Positions 15,410-23,177 of a stretch of 32,692 nucleotides of DNA are shown here, one piece after another; position 1 is the stretch's first letter, and each line of letters opens with the position of its first letter. Made by a program: the position numbers and the translations under genes. Below the pieces are notes generated by a model. It worked only from the letters and a program-made list of their open reading frames with translations, did not search any database and was not told where the DNA came from. The stretch spans positions 1 to 32,692 of the forward strand of contig JAVVVI010000028.1 of NCBI GenBank assembly GCA_036652735.1, written 5' to 3'. The DNA comes from JAGOGN01 sp036652735. Lineage in GTDB: Bacteria; Bacillota; Clostridia; Lachnospirales; Lachnospiraceae.

Positions 15410-18295
15410 ATGCGAATAGATACTGTAATAAATGAAAACGGGATTTTGCCCGGCAATTCTGGAATAAATGAAAAAAAAGAGGTTCAATTAGCAGAGGATA
15501 ATCCGGGGATGACAGCAGCATATACAAGGAGTCAGGTAATAGCGGTGAATCGGGGTATGACAAATTGGATGGAGCAGGAAGCAGGGGAAGAAAAGAAAAC
15601 CAGAGGAGAGATGCTGGAAAATATAGGAAGTGATGCAGCACAGATTCTGAATCAAATGTCCGTACGGGATGCCAGAGCGGTTATGGAAGATGGATTTTCC
15701 CTGGAGACAGAAGAAGTGGATACCATAGTAACGGTTGTGGATAAAATCAGAATTGAGCTTGCAAAAAGCCAACCGGTTACGCCCATCCCAGGCGAGGCAC
15801 CAAGCGCAGAACAGTTAGAAAAGATAACAGGGAATCCGGTACTGGCAGGCAGCATAGAAGAAGTGTTCACCCATTATGACCTTCCTATTACAGAAGAAAT
15901 AACAGCTGAGATCTCACAGGCATGGGAGTTATCGAAGGAACTTGCACCACCCAGTGAAACAGGGGAAAGATATTTAATAGGAAAACAAATAGAACCAACC
16001 ATTTATAATTTGTATATGGCAGAGAATGCCACAATGGCAGCATCCCCACAAGTTCCATTAATGGAGGTGCCCCAGGAACTGAAGGATCCGATACAACAGA
16101 AGTTGCAGCAAATCGGAATAGAGGTTAAAGAGGAGACTTTACGGCAGGCACAGTGGCTGGTTAGCAATAACCTTCCCTTAACCAAGGAAAATATGGATTA
16201 TATAGGTGCATTGAAGGTGATCACGCTTCCTATGAATGCAAAGGAATTTGCAACAGCCGTTGCCCATGCCATATTAGAAGGGAAAATGCCCCGAGAGGCA
16301 TATGTTCTGCCGGGGTTATCATTAGTAGGAAAGGCAGAGGAAATTGCTGATACGGTAAACGAACTGCCTAGAGAATTAAAGGATCTTACCTTAAAACGAC
16401 AAATGGAAGAAATAAGACTGGCCATGAGCGTAGAGGCAAACTTATCTTTGTTAAAAAAAGGAATTACAATTGACACCTCCCAGTTACAGGATTTAGTAGA
16501 GAATCTAAAGGAACAGGAAGAGTCTTATTACAAAAAACTACTGACGCAGGGAGACGAAGTTCCATCTATGGAAAAAATCCACCTGTTTCGAGAGACAGAG
16601 GATAAAGTTCATCAATTAAACTATATGCCGGCAGCAGTATTGGATATTAGGACAGTGGAAACGCATACCTTGGATACGCTGTATCAAAAGGGAACGATAC
16701 TGGCAGAACAATTTCAAAAAGCAGAGATGGCATATGAGACGGTTATGACTTCCCCAAGAAAAGATATGGGAGATACCATAGGAAAAGCATTCCGGAATGT
16801 AGCGGATATATTAACGGATATTCATCTGGAACCGTCTCCTGAAAATCAGCGGGCAGTCAGAATTTTAGCCTACAATCAACAACCATTAACAGCAGACTCG
16901 ATTCAGAGGATGAAGTCCGTTGATCAGCAGGTACAATATACATTAAGCCGAATGACACCGAAAGTAGTGGTATCCATGATTAAGGAAGGGTATAATCCTC
17001 TTCATGCAACCATTAAGGAATTAAGCAAAAAGATAGATGCAGTTGTAGAGACGGCAGACCCCCGTGGTGAAGAAAAATACAGCAAATTTTTATGGAAGTT
17101 AGATCAGAATCAAGAATTGTCCACAGAAGAAAGAGAGGCCTATATTGGGATTTACCGTTTAATTCACCAGGTAGAGAAAACAGATGGAGCAGCAATTGGG
17201 GCGGTGTTGTTATCCGGAGGAGAAGTCACAATGAAAAACCTGCTGACACAGGTAAGGAGTCAGAAAGCGTCAGGCATGGACATAGAAGTGGATGAGACAT
17301 TTGGAGAGGTTCATGAGCAGGTAAAGAATGGATTATCGATCACACAGCAGATAGAGATGGTGTATCAGAGTAATTGCCTGAAAGAGACACTGGATGTAAT
17401 AAGCCCAAAGATGATGGATCATGCAATGAAAAAAAATCAATGGGATAGAATGACACCGGAGCAGCTTCTGACACAGGTAAAGGGCCAGGAAGCGGAGTAT
17501 GAGCCGGAATACGTAAAGGAACAGATGAAGATGCTTCAGGAAGCCCAAAATGCACAGGCAAAAGTAGAAGAGATATTGCACAAATTTGATTTGCCAAAGA
17601 CAACCTTGAATATCTTGGCAGCAAATCAGCTTTTAACCAATCGGAATAAAGCGTTAAAGGATATATTGGAGAATAAAAAGTTAGAAGAAGAGATTGACCT
17701 CAAGGCAGTAAAAGAGGAAATATTAGAAGACTTTGCACAAGCCTTGTCAGCACCAACAGAATTAGCAAAGGTACAGGAAAAGTTAGGGGATCTAGCAGAG
17801 CATGTGATGAAGACAATGCTTGTCTCAAAAAAGGCAACCAGTCTTGATTTACGGGATTTAAAGATTGCCACCGCACAGATTGCGTTAGGAACTGCTCAGT
17901 CCAAAAAAGAAGAATATGAGATACCGGTTTTAATAGGGGGAGAACTTGCAACAGTAAACCTCAAAATTGTAAGAGGGACAGAGGAAAAAGGAAGAGTAGA
18001 TCTATTGTTTGATACAATTGCCATGGGAAAAGTAACGGCACAATTTACCATTACAAACCATGAGGTCAGAGGAATGGTAGTATCCAATAAAAAGGAAACA
18101 ATTGACAGACTTCAAAAAAAGGAATCAGAGCTTAGAGAAGAAGGCCGAGACGTTTCCTATGTGTATAGCCAGTATAATAAAGAGGGAATGCCAATGAAAA
18201 AGCCTGAGGGCGAAGCAATAAAAGAGGAAACGGTACAGACAAAGCGACTGTATGAGGTTGCACGTAAATTTTTAGAAATGGTGAAATCTGCCTAA
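15410..18295 (+). CDS. large helical-repeat protein with FliK-like C-terminus, flagellar context
   Basis: From ATG 15410 (AAGGAG 7 bp upstream) the product has 961 residues and no signal peptide or membrane segment. The body is alpha-helical with degenerate repeats of the form NxxPLTxEN: near residues 248 (SNNLPLTKENMDYI), 485 (YNQQPLTADSIQRM), 563 (QNQELSTEEREAYI) and 736 (AANQLLTNRNKAL). Residues ~835-905 (IPVLIGGELATVNLKIVRG, VDLLFDTIAMGKVTAQF, then a charged helix) match the pattern of the flagellar hook-length control (Flg_hook, FliK) C-terminal domain. I recall similar Lachnospiraceae proteins under DUF6240, unconfirmed. It sits directly before flagellin and FliS and has a SigD-like promoter. 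A FliK-type ruler, a secreted flagellar protein or a chaperone are all possible. An upstream in-frame start at 15296 would overlap the preceding gene and is unlikely. Confidence 0.8.
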   Translation: MRIDTVINENGILPGNSGINEKKEVQLAEDNPGMTAAYTRSQVIAVNRGMTNWMEQEAGEEKKTRGEMLENIGSDAAQILNQMSVRDARAVMEDGFSLETEEVDTIVTVVDKIRIELAKSQPVTPIPGEAPSAEQLEKITGNPVLAGSIEEVFTHYDLPITEEITAEISQAWELSKELAPPSETGERYLIGKQIEPTIYNLYMAENATMAASPQVPLMEVPQELKDPIQQKLQQIGIEVKEETLRQAQWLVSNNLPLTKENMDYIGALKVITLPMNAKEFATAVAHAILEGKMPREAYVLPGLSLVGKAEEIADTVNELPRELKDLTLKRQMEEIRLAMSVEANLSLLKKGITIDTSQLQDLVENLKEQEESYYKKLLTQGDEVPSMEKIHLFRETEDKVHQLNYMPAAVLDIRTVETHTLDTLYQKGTILAEQFQKAEMAYETVMTSPRKDMGDTIGKAFRNVADILTDIHLEPSPENQRAVRILAYNQQPLTADSIQRMKSVDQQVQYTLSRMTPKVVVSMIKEGYNPLHATIKELSKKIDAVVETADPRGEEKYSKFLWKLDQNQELSTEEREAYIGIYRLIHQVEKTDGAAIGAVLLSGGEVTMKNLLTQVRSQKASGMDIEVDETFGEVHEQVKNGLSITQQIEMVYQSNCLKETLDVISPKMMDHAMKKNQWDRMTPEQLLTQVKGQEAEYEPEYVKEQMKMLQEAQNAQAKVEEILHKFDLPKTTLNILAANQLLTNRNKALKDILENKKLEEEIDLKAVKEEILEDFAQALSAPTELAKVQEKLGDLAEHVMKTMLVSKKATSLDLRDLKIATAQIALGTAQSKKEEYEIPVLIGGELATVNLKIVRGTEEKGRVDLLFDTIAMGKVTAQFTITNHEVRGMVVSNKKETIDRLQKKESELREEGRDVSYVYSQYNKEGMPMKKPEGEAIKEETVQTKRLYEVARKFLEMVKSA

Positions 18296-18300
18296 TGTTC

Positions 18301-18328
18301 TAAAGGTATACAAGTAACTTACCGATAT
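18301..18328 (+). promoter_or_regulatory. SigD (sigma-28) promoter for flagellin
   Basis: TAAA (18301-18304) and a perfect CCGATAT (18322-18328) are 17 bp apart, 27 bp before the flagellin start codon. The -10 element is an exact SigD match; the spacer is one or two bases longer than usual. The site begins just after the stop of the FliK-like gene. Confidence 0.75.
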
Positions 18329-18355
18329 ACAAGGAAGAAAAGAGAGGTGCTTTAA

Positions 18356-19846
18356 ATGAAAATTAATCACAATATGTCAGCCTATATAGCCAATAGTCAT
18401 CTGTTAAAAAATGAAGGACAGGTAACTGCATCCTTAGAAAAATTATCATCAGGATTTCGAATTAATCATGCATCGGATGATGCCTCCGGAATGGCAATCT
18501 CAAGTAAAATGAGATCACAGATTGCAGGACTCAATCAGGCAAGCAGAAATGCATCGGATGGAATCTCCGTTATAGAGACAGCAGAGGGTGCGCTTTCAGA
18601 AGTTACGTCCATGATACAGAGAATGAGAGAACTATCTGTTCAGGCAGGGAATGACACCTATACAGAAGAGGACAGAGATGCCATTCAGAAAGAGATTATC
18701 CAACTTCAAAAAGAGGTGGACAGGGTATCCAAGGATACGGAATTTAATAAAAAAACGTTATTGGATGGAAGTTTATCCAAGCGGGTATACGGAAATTCTC
18801 GTGACATTTCATTAATTGAAGTATCGGATACAGTAAAGACAGGGACTTATGAACTGGAAATTACCAGAGATGCAGAACAGGGTGTGGTAACAGGGAAGCA
18901 GACGACGGCAGGAAGTACACCCAAAGGTGTGGTAACCATTAATGGAGTAGAGATACACATAGATGAACAGGAGGATCCAAATTCCGTATACGAAAAATTA
19001 AGGGCAGCAGCAGAAACCGCAGAGGTAAATATACTTCCGGTAAAAACACCCCTTCCGACCATAGATAATGCAGCCCTGGTCCGTAATCCACAGACCGGAG
19101 GATATGAGGCAGCTGCAGGTGGATATGTGCCGGGACAGACAGCCTTTGTACTTGTTTCAGAAGAGTTTGGTTCTTCAGCAGGAGTATCCATCAAATGCGA
19201 TAACAAGGAATTGGCGGATTTTCTAGGATTTACAACAACGGAAGTAGAAGATTATGGAACAAATGCAGAAGGAAAGGTAATCGGAGCCGGGTATAGTGCA
19301 CAGGCAACATTTGAGGCAAATGGAAGGTCTGTAACGGTATCGGATCGGAATGGTTTTAATATCTCCTTTGATGTAGAGGCAGCAAGTGTAGCAAAGGGTC
19401 ATATGGGAACACCGCCATCAAACTTAAAGGTCAGTCTTTCGGTAATGGATGTTGGAACTATGGTTCTACAAATAGGTGCAAATGAACATCAGACAATCTC
19501 AGTGGATATACCGGACATGTCGGCAAAGGCATTGCGGATTCGAGACTTAGATGTGACTACAATTTATGGTGCGGATAAGTCCATAGCAGCATTGGATAAA
19601 GCATTGGCAAAAGTCTCATCCGTACGTTCAAAGCTTGGCGCAAATCAAAATCGTTTAAATTATGCAGTTGGAAGTCTGGATGGAACAGAAGAAAATATGA
19701 CGGGTGCACTTTCCAGAATTGAGGATGTGGATATGGCGGAGGAAATGTCAACTTATACCCAAATGAATGTACTGACACAGGCAGCAACTTCTGTATTGGC
19801 ACAGGCAAATGATATCCCGGAACAGGTTCTTCAGTTGTTACAGTAA
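18356..19846 (+). CDS. hag: flagellin (filament subunit)
   Basis: This 496-residue protein is a full flagellin. The N-terminal D0/D1 (residues 1-138) begins MKINHNMSAYIANSHL and contains LSSGFRINHASDDASGMAIS, RMRELSVQAGNDTYTEEDR and KKTLLDGS. The C-terminal D1/D0 (about 405-496) contains KVSSVRSKLGANQNRLNY, RIEDVDMAEEMSTYTQMNVL and ends QANDIPEQVLQLLQ, the hydrophobic motif needed for export and polymerisation. A variable central domain of about 260 residues would face outward. AGAGAGGTGC precedes the ATG and a SigD promoter lies upstream. The FliS-type gene begins 16 bp downstream, so subunit and chaperone are probably co-expressed. The symbol is given by role. Confidence 0.97.
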   Translation: MKINHNMSAYIANSHLLKNEGQVTASLEKLSSGFRINHASDDASGMAISSKMRSQIAGLNQASRNASDGISVIETAEGALSEVTSMIQRMRELSVQAGNDTYTEEDRDAIQKEIIQLQKEVDRVSKDTEFNKKTLLDGSLSKRVYGNSRDISLIEVSDTVKTGTYELEITRDAEQGVVTGKQTTAGSTPKGVVTINGVEIHIDEQEDPNSVYEKLRAAAETAEVNILPVKTPLPTIDNAALVRNPQTGGYEAAAGGYVPGQTAFVLVSEEFGSSAGVSIKCDNKELADFLGFTTTEVEDYGTNAEGKVIGAGYSAQATFEANGRSVTVSDRNGFNISFDVEAASVAKGHMGTPPSNLKVSLSVMDVGTMVLQIGANEHQTISVDIPDMSAKALRIRDLDVTTIYGADKSIAALDKALAKVSSVRSKLGANQNRLNYAVGSLDGTEENMTGALSRIEDVDMAEEMSTYTQMNVLTQAATSVLAQANDIPEQVLQLLQ

Positions 19847-19862
19847 CAGAAAAGAGGTAAGT

Positions 19863-20339
19863 ATGAATCATCAAAAAAAACAGGAATTTACCAAGCGAAT
19901 TACAACTGCAAACCGAAGTCAGCTGGTTCTTATACTATACGAGATGGCAGAGACTTACCTTATGGAAGCCAGGGAAGCAGGGGAAACACAAAAATGGGAG
20001 GACTATAAGAGAAGCATTCGTAATGGAGAAGCGGTTATTGGAAGGCTTATGGAAGATTTAAACTTTGAGCAGGAAATTGCCGTGGAATTCTATCGTTTGT
20101 ACCGATATTGCTTAGAAGAGGCTGCCAAGGCTAAAATCACCAGAAATATAGCGTATATAGAGCATATACAGATGGTATTATCCAATTTGACTCCAGGAAT
20201 AATGGGAATGATACAGGCAGACCATTCAGAACCATTAATGAAGCATATACCACAGGTGATTGCAGGAATGACTTACCAAAAAGGATACTTAACAGAGACT
20301 TATCAGGATCCGGAACAATCAAGGGGATATCTCGTTTAA
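19863..20339 (+). CDS. fliS: FliS-type flagellar export chaperone
   Basis: FliS binds the C-terminal D0 helix of flagellin in the cytoplasm and delivers it to the export gate. The protein has 158 residues, somewhat longer than the usual 125-135. The N-terminal FTKRITTANRSQLVLILYEMAETYLMEA matches the FliS helix-1 pattern (TASxxELILMLYDGAIxxL). The rest is helical, with ENL-like hydrophobic heptads and no membrane segment. The start ATG 19863 has AGAGG upstream; frame upstream of it overlaps flagellin and is not used. The gene follows flagellin by 16 bp, the expected arrangement. A hairpin terminator follows at 20356. The divergence from model FliS is notable but the context is strong. Confidence 0.85.
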   Translation: MNHQKKQEFTKRITTANRSQLVLILYEMAETYLMEAREAGETQKWEDYKRSIRNGEAVIGRLMEDLNFEQEIAVEFYRLYRYCLEEAAKAKITRNIAYIEHIQMVLSNLTPGIMGMIQADHSEPLMKHIPQVIAGMTYQKGYLTETYQDPEQSRGYLV

Positions 20340-20355
20340 GAGATAATTATAAAAA

Positions 20356-20402
20356 TGGGGCTGTCACTTTAAAGATTAAAAAATCTTAAAGCGGCAGCCC
20401 CA
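20356..20402. terminator. intrinsic terminator between convergent fliS and secreted-protein gene
   Basis: A long inverted repeat (TGGGGCTGTCACTTTAAAGA against its complement ending in CAGCCCCA) of about 20 pairs with a short loop lies between the two convergent stops. The T-run (ATTTTTATAA) follows the stem on the minus strand, so it fits best as the terminator of the gene at 20419-20889. The plus side has no T-run, although the stem could still stop or stabilise the fliS message. Confidence 0.8.
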
Positions 20403-20418
20403 TAAATGTATAGGTGTG

Positions 20419-20889
20419 TTAATTATGTAATACAGAACTTGAGGCTTTTGCTTTCTCGCCATTGGCACTAAACCTTGTAAGTACCTGATATTGAGAATTG
20501 GTTGCGGTGGTAATGGTTTTACTCATAAATGCGTGATCAAAATGGAAGGTTTCACTCCAAGTACGAACTTCCATCCAGGTTCCACTAATAATCCGCTGTA
20601 ATTCCATTGTAATGGTAATTGAACAAACTTTGTTACAGGTAATCGCTGCCTCGGAAGTTACACTTGACCCATTTCCGCCAATCATTGTACGGCAGCTAAT
20701 AATATGTTGAAGTCTAGGCTCAGGAGCAACAATCGCACCCTGATTATTGCCAGGTTCATCCGGTTCGGTAACAATAGGCTCCGCTATTACAGTTCCGGGA
20801 TTGGTTACGTCTTCTGCCTGAGATGGGATCATTGGTAACATTCCCAATAAGCAGGCTAATACAACAACTCTCATAAGTACTTTTTTCAT
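20419..20889 (-). CDS. small secreted protein, function unknown
   Basis: The 156-residue product starts with a classical signal peptide (MKKVLMRVVVLACLLGMLPM, cleavage probably after PSQA near residue 25). A Pro/Glu/Thr-rich linker follows (VTEPDEPGNN), then a compact domain of about 100 residues rich in Ser, Thr and aromatics (SGTWMEVRTWSETFHF, NSQYQVLTRFSANGEKAKA). The alternating pattern suggests a beta-sandwich. Two cysteines (about residues 66 and 85, in ISCRT and ITCNKVCS) could form a disulfide. There is no LPxTG or lipobox, so it is probably released. GAGGAGA precedes the ATG, and a terminator and a promoter frame it as a single-gene unit. I do not recognise the family. Confidence 0.8.
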   Translation of the reverse strand: MKKVLMRVVVLACLLGMLPMIPSQAEDVTNPGTVIAEPIVTEPDEPGNNQGAIVAPEPRLQHIISCRTMIGGNGSSVTSEAAITCNKVCSITITMELQRIISGTWMEVRTWSETFHFDHAFMSKTITTATNSQYQVLTRFSANGEKAKASSSVLHN

Positions 20890-20916
20890 TTTCTGTCTCC
20901 TCTTTGTTTTTAATTA

Positions 20917-20944
20917 GTTATAGTATGTATAAGGTATATGTCTA
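20917..20944 (-). promoter_or_regulatory. sigma-A promoter for the secreted-protein gene
   Basis: On the minus strand TAGACA (20944-20939) and TATAAC (20922-20917) are 16 bp apart, each five of six to consensus. The leader to the ATG is about 20 bases, carrying the GAGGAGA ribosome site. Confidence 0.5.
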
Positions 20945-21036
20945 AGAAACGCTTGAGTATATAAAATGTGACATAATTTATATTTAAATCATGAAATTCG
21001 TTATTGTGCACAAATGTACTTTTCCCATATACTATT

Positions 21037-21765
21037 TTATAGTATATTTTTGTCTATTTTGCTCATTTCTTTATTTTTTTTTGTCTGGATACTATTTAAC
21101 ATTTCAACTAAATCCTCTACCTGCACCATCCCTGAAATGCTAAATATATAATTTCCCTTTTCAACTATCAATATTTCACTATTTTCATAAGATATGCAGT
21201 AGCCCCATTCTCCGATAACTGGTAACTTCTTTTTGTCTTTTCCTTTTAGTGAGATAATCATGGATGTCTGAGTTGTTTTTAGGGTTTGCTCATAATAAAG
21301 TTTATTATTTTCGTTGTAATAGACAGAGATAACGGTCAGATCGGACTGCGTACTCTCCTCTTCGCATAATTTATATCCTTCCGGTAATTTAGTTGGAAGA
21401 TAGGCTACAAACTCCTCCTTGGATGCATCTCCATCAGTAACTTCAATTTCCATATATCCGGGATGTCCGGTAAACATTAAATCCCCTAATTCTTCCACAA
21501 AAGGTGATACGGCAAAGGCAGTCATTCCCATTACCAGAACAAATACAGCAATAAGAACAATGGCACTTTTTCCGCTAAATCTACGATTATAAGTACACAA
21601 TTCATTCAGAACCACAGGTTGGTCGTTACGGACTCGTTTCATTTTTTTCCGAAAGGAAGGTGAAAAATGATGGTGTGGGTAAGCGATATAGGATTCATAA
21701 TCCAGCTCCATTGCAACTTTTGTAATTTTTTTCAATAGTGGCTCGGTCAGTTTGATTTTATTCAT
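21037..21765 (-). CDS. anti-sigma-type membrane protein with DUF4367-like extracellular domain
   Basis: The 242-residue product has an N-terminal cytoplasmic part (1-65), one membrane segment (about 66-86, SAIVLIAVFVLVMGMTAFAV), and an extracellular domain. The latter begins after YMEIEVTDGD and includes YLPTKLPEGYKLCEEE and YYNENNKLYYEQT; it resembles DUF4367, found in clostridial proteins encoded next to ECF sigma factors. The C-terminus is Lys-rich. The start ATG follows a G-rich run (GGGGGGGAG) at good spacing. No sigma-factor gene lies immediately upstream; only a short, unconvincing reading frame ends there. The family assignment comes from memory of the domain pattern; the anti-sigma role is an inference. 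Confidence 0.75.
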   Translation of the reverse strand: MNKIKLTEPLLKKITKVAMELDYESYIAYPHHHFSPSFRKKMKRVRNDQPVVLNELCTYNRRFSGKSAIVLIAVFVLVMGMTAFAVSPFVEELGDLMFTGHPGYMEIEVTDGDASKEEFVAYLPTKLPEGYKLCEEESTQSDLTVISVYYNENNKLYYEQTLKTTQTSMIISLKGKDKKKLPVIGEWGYCISYENSEILIVEKGNYIFSISGMVQVEDLVEMLNSIQTKKNKEMSKIDKNIL

Positions 21766-21952
21766 TCAGAGCTCCCCCCCTTGCAAAATGAATCATAGCA
21801 GCTTTGTCCTACATGTAAGAAACGCCGGTGTCCTGATTTTATGACATTATATTTTGGGGTTTTATATTCTTTGTATAATATAACTATATTTCTTAAGTTT
21901 TCACATCTTATTTTTGCATAAATTTGTGCATTTATTTTTGACACACAGGGAA

Positions 21953-22000
21953 AAGAAGCTGCCGCTTCTGGGATATTAATCGGAAAAGCGGCAACTTTTT
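21953..22000. terminator. intrinsic terminator overlapping the yaaL stop
   Basis: TGCCGCTT (21960-21967) pairs with AAGCGGCA (21986-21993). Beyond one C-A mismatch, AAG pairs with CTT and the stem continues into A/T pairs. The minus-strand product ends in TTCTTTT, fitting termination of yaaL, whose stop codon lies in the loop. The plus strand carries CTTTTTATTTTG, so the element could also work the other way. Confidence 0.7.
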
Positions 22001-22197
22001 ATTTTGTTCAGTAAGAATTTATACTGCATCTGAGCCGCATTTAAGCGGTAAATACTACTGTCAATCAAATCCGGATCTACAACAAAATTAAATGAAGCAT
22101 GAGCGGATTCCAATTCAAGTTTAGATGATGCAAGGTCCTGAAGCAGAAGAGAATACGCATATTTGGAACGATCATCTTTTTTGGATAAATGTAACAT
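21976..22197 (-). CDS. yaaL: YaaL-family (DUF2508) small protein
   Basis: The 73-residue product begins MLHLSKKDDRSKYAY and carries the DUF2508/YaaL pattern: LLQDLASSKLELESAHASFN followed by FVVDPDLIDSSIYRLNAAQMQYKFLL. Its function is unknown. The ATG at 22197 was chosen because AGGAGG sits 9 bp before it; the frame extends further upstream without a ribosome site. In Bacillus subtilis yaaL lies between recR and bofA in the same direction. Here it is transcribed away from bofA and no recR is present, so the usual cluster has been rearranged. The stop lies inside the terminator loop. Confidence 0.85.
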   Translation of the reverse strand: MLHLSKKDDRSKYAYSLLLQDLASSKLELESAHASFNFVVDPDLIDSSIYRLNAAQMQYKFLLNKIKSCRFSD

Positions 22198-22255
22198 TTG
22201 TAAGCACCTCCTGGAAAATCTTCCTCTTTTTACTAAGTATAGACAAAAAATGGAA

Positions 22256-22285
22256 TTGATATTCAATCATATAGTAAAAGATAAT
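22256..22285 (+). promoter_or_regulatory. candidate promoter for bofA
   Basis: TTGATA (22256-22261) and GATAAT (22280-22285) are 18 bp apart in the 121-bp divergent gap between yaaL and bofA. Each element is five of six to the sigma-A consensus. A sporulation-sigma promoter is also possible, since bofA orthologs can be sporulation controlled, but no distinct motif was seen. Confidence 0.4.
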
Positions 22286-22318
22286 CGCATACAATGTCCT
22301 AGGGAAAAGAGGGACAGT

Positions 22319-22579
22319 ATGGAGACAATTATTATTTGCGGAGTGTGTGTGCTGGTTTTGGTCATCGGAGTATTAAAACAAAGGGCAGAGTTTCTTCTTA
22401 ATTTTGGAGTGCGTGGGATTGTTGGCTTAATCGCAGTGTATTTTCTGAATCATTTTTTAGAAAATCAGAGAATATTAATCGCCGTTGGAATTAATCCCAT
22501 TACGGCATTGACAATTGGAACCCTTGGTATAGGCGGTGTTGCACTCCTTTATGGAATTATGGCGTACAAAACTTTGTAG
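22319..22579 (+). CDS. bofA: BofA-family protein (pro-sigma-K processing inhibitor family)
   Basis: The 86-residue membrane protein has a first hydrophobic segment (residues 3-19, TIIICGVCVLVLVIGVL), a middle segment (GIVGLIAVYFLNHFL) and a C-terminal segment (TALTIGTLGIGGVALLYGIMAY) preceded by IAVGINPIT. The VGINPITALTIGTLGIGGVALLYG stretch is the most conserved part of BofA. In B. subtilis BofA holds the SpoIVFB protease inactive in the forespore membrane. The start ATG 22319 has GAGGGAC close upstream; a longer frame (from 22163) runs back through yaaL and is rejected. Many sporulating and some asporogenous clostridia keep bofA, so it hints at a sporulation lineage but does not prove sporulation. 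Confidence 0.9.
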   Translation: METIIICGVCVLVLVIGVLKQRAEFLLNFGVRGIVGLIAVYFLNHFLENQRILIAVGINPITALTIGTLGIGGVALLYGIMAYKTL

Positions 22580-22589
22580 AATATTACCA

Positions 22590-22618
22590 TATACACAATG
22601 AAAAAGAGTGGATATAAT
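22590..22618 (+). promoter_or_regulatory. candidate sigma-A promoter of the Tad pilus operon
   Basis: TATACA (22590-22595) and a perfect TATAAT (22613-22618) are 17 bp apart, 26 bp before the first tad gene. It is the only good promoter seen from here to 31608, consistent with one long operon. Confidence 0.55.
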
Positions 22619-22643
22619 TCATTTATAAGAAAAGGAAGGGGGA

Positions 22644-23177
22644 ATGAATGCGAGTGCGACGAATATAATACTGCTTTGCATCTTGCTATGGATAGCAGTT
22701 CAGGACGTGAGGACAAACCGAATCAGTAACCGGATGATTCTAATTGGCCTTTCAGGCGGACTTTTGTTTCAAGTAAGTACCAGAGGAGGAGAAGGAGTTC
22801 TATATTTTCTGGTTTTAAGTATTTTACCGGTTATCATCTTATATTCTTTATTTCGAATCAGTGCCCTGGGAGCAGGGGACATCAAGTTATTTTCAATGAT
22901 AGGAAGTTTTTTAACAGTAAAGGAACTTTGCGGGTGGATGATTTTATCTTTTGGCATTGGAGCAGGTTTAGCCTTATTGATACTGATAAAGAATGGACTA
23001 TTTCAAGAACGAATCCAATTTTTTTTCAAATATCTAAGAGAAGCAGTCGTGGAATTTCCAAATATTAAAAAATATGGAGAGGTATCTCCGGGGAAGAAGT
23101 ATGTGATGCATTTTACAGTGCCCATGCTGCTTGGATTTTTGTTATCCGCAATACTAGAAAGGGGAGGATTATACTGA
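22644..23177 (+). CDS. type IV prepilin peptidase (A24, TadV/CpaA-like)
   Basis: The 177-residue inner-membrane aspartic peptidase would cleave Flp prepilins after a glycine. The two catalytic aspartates lie in AVQDVRTNRISN (about residue 21) and in the GxGD motif ALGAGDIKLF (about residue 78). Several hydrophobic helices surround them, and the N-terminal methylase domain of larger prepilin peptidases is absent, as is usual in Tad systems. AGGAAGGGGG precedes the ATG. A C-terminal cytoplasmic loop (KYLREAVVEFPNIKKYGEVSPGKK) comes before the last helix. Its stop overlaps the probable CTG start of the next gene. A second, shorter A24 peptidase occurs later in the same operon. Confidence 0.92.
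   Translation: MNASATNIILLCILLWIAVQDVRTNRISNRMILIGLSGGLLFQVSTRGGEGVLYFLVLSILPVIILYSLFRISALGAGDIKLFSMIGSFLTVKELCGWMILSFGIGAGLALLILIKNGLFQERIQFFFKYLREAVVEFPNIKKYGEVSPGKKYVMHFTVPMLLGFLLSAILERGGLY

Noticed and set aside
18847..19206. 119-codon frame antisense to flagellin
   Set aside because: It lies within the variable domain of flagellin on the other strand, with no ribosome site or family resemblance; it is a shadow frame.
21027..21047. AT-rich palindrome ATATACTA/TAGTATAT at the end of the DUF4367-like gene
   Set aside because: It is short, contains only one G-C-type pair per arm and has no T-run in the direction of the gene, so it is not called a terminator.
21762..21944. 60-codon reading frame on the minus strand, overlapping the anti-sigma-type gene by ATGA
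   Set aside because: There is no ribosome site or recognisable motif and the composition is irregular. It may be a relic of a sigma factor, so it is discussed as a finding rather than listed as a gene.
22163..22318. Upstream extension of bofA
   Set aside because: It runs back across the divergent promoter region into yaaL; the BofA homology begins at ATG 22319.
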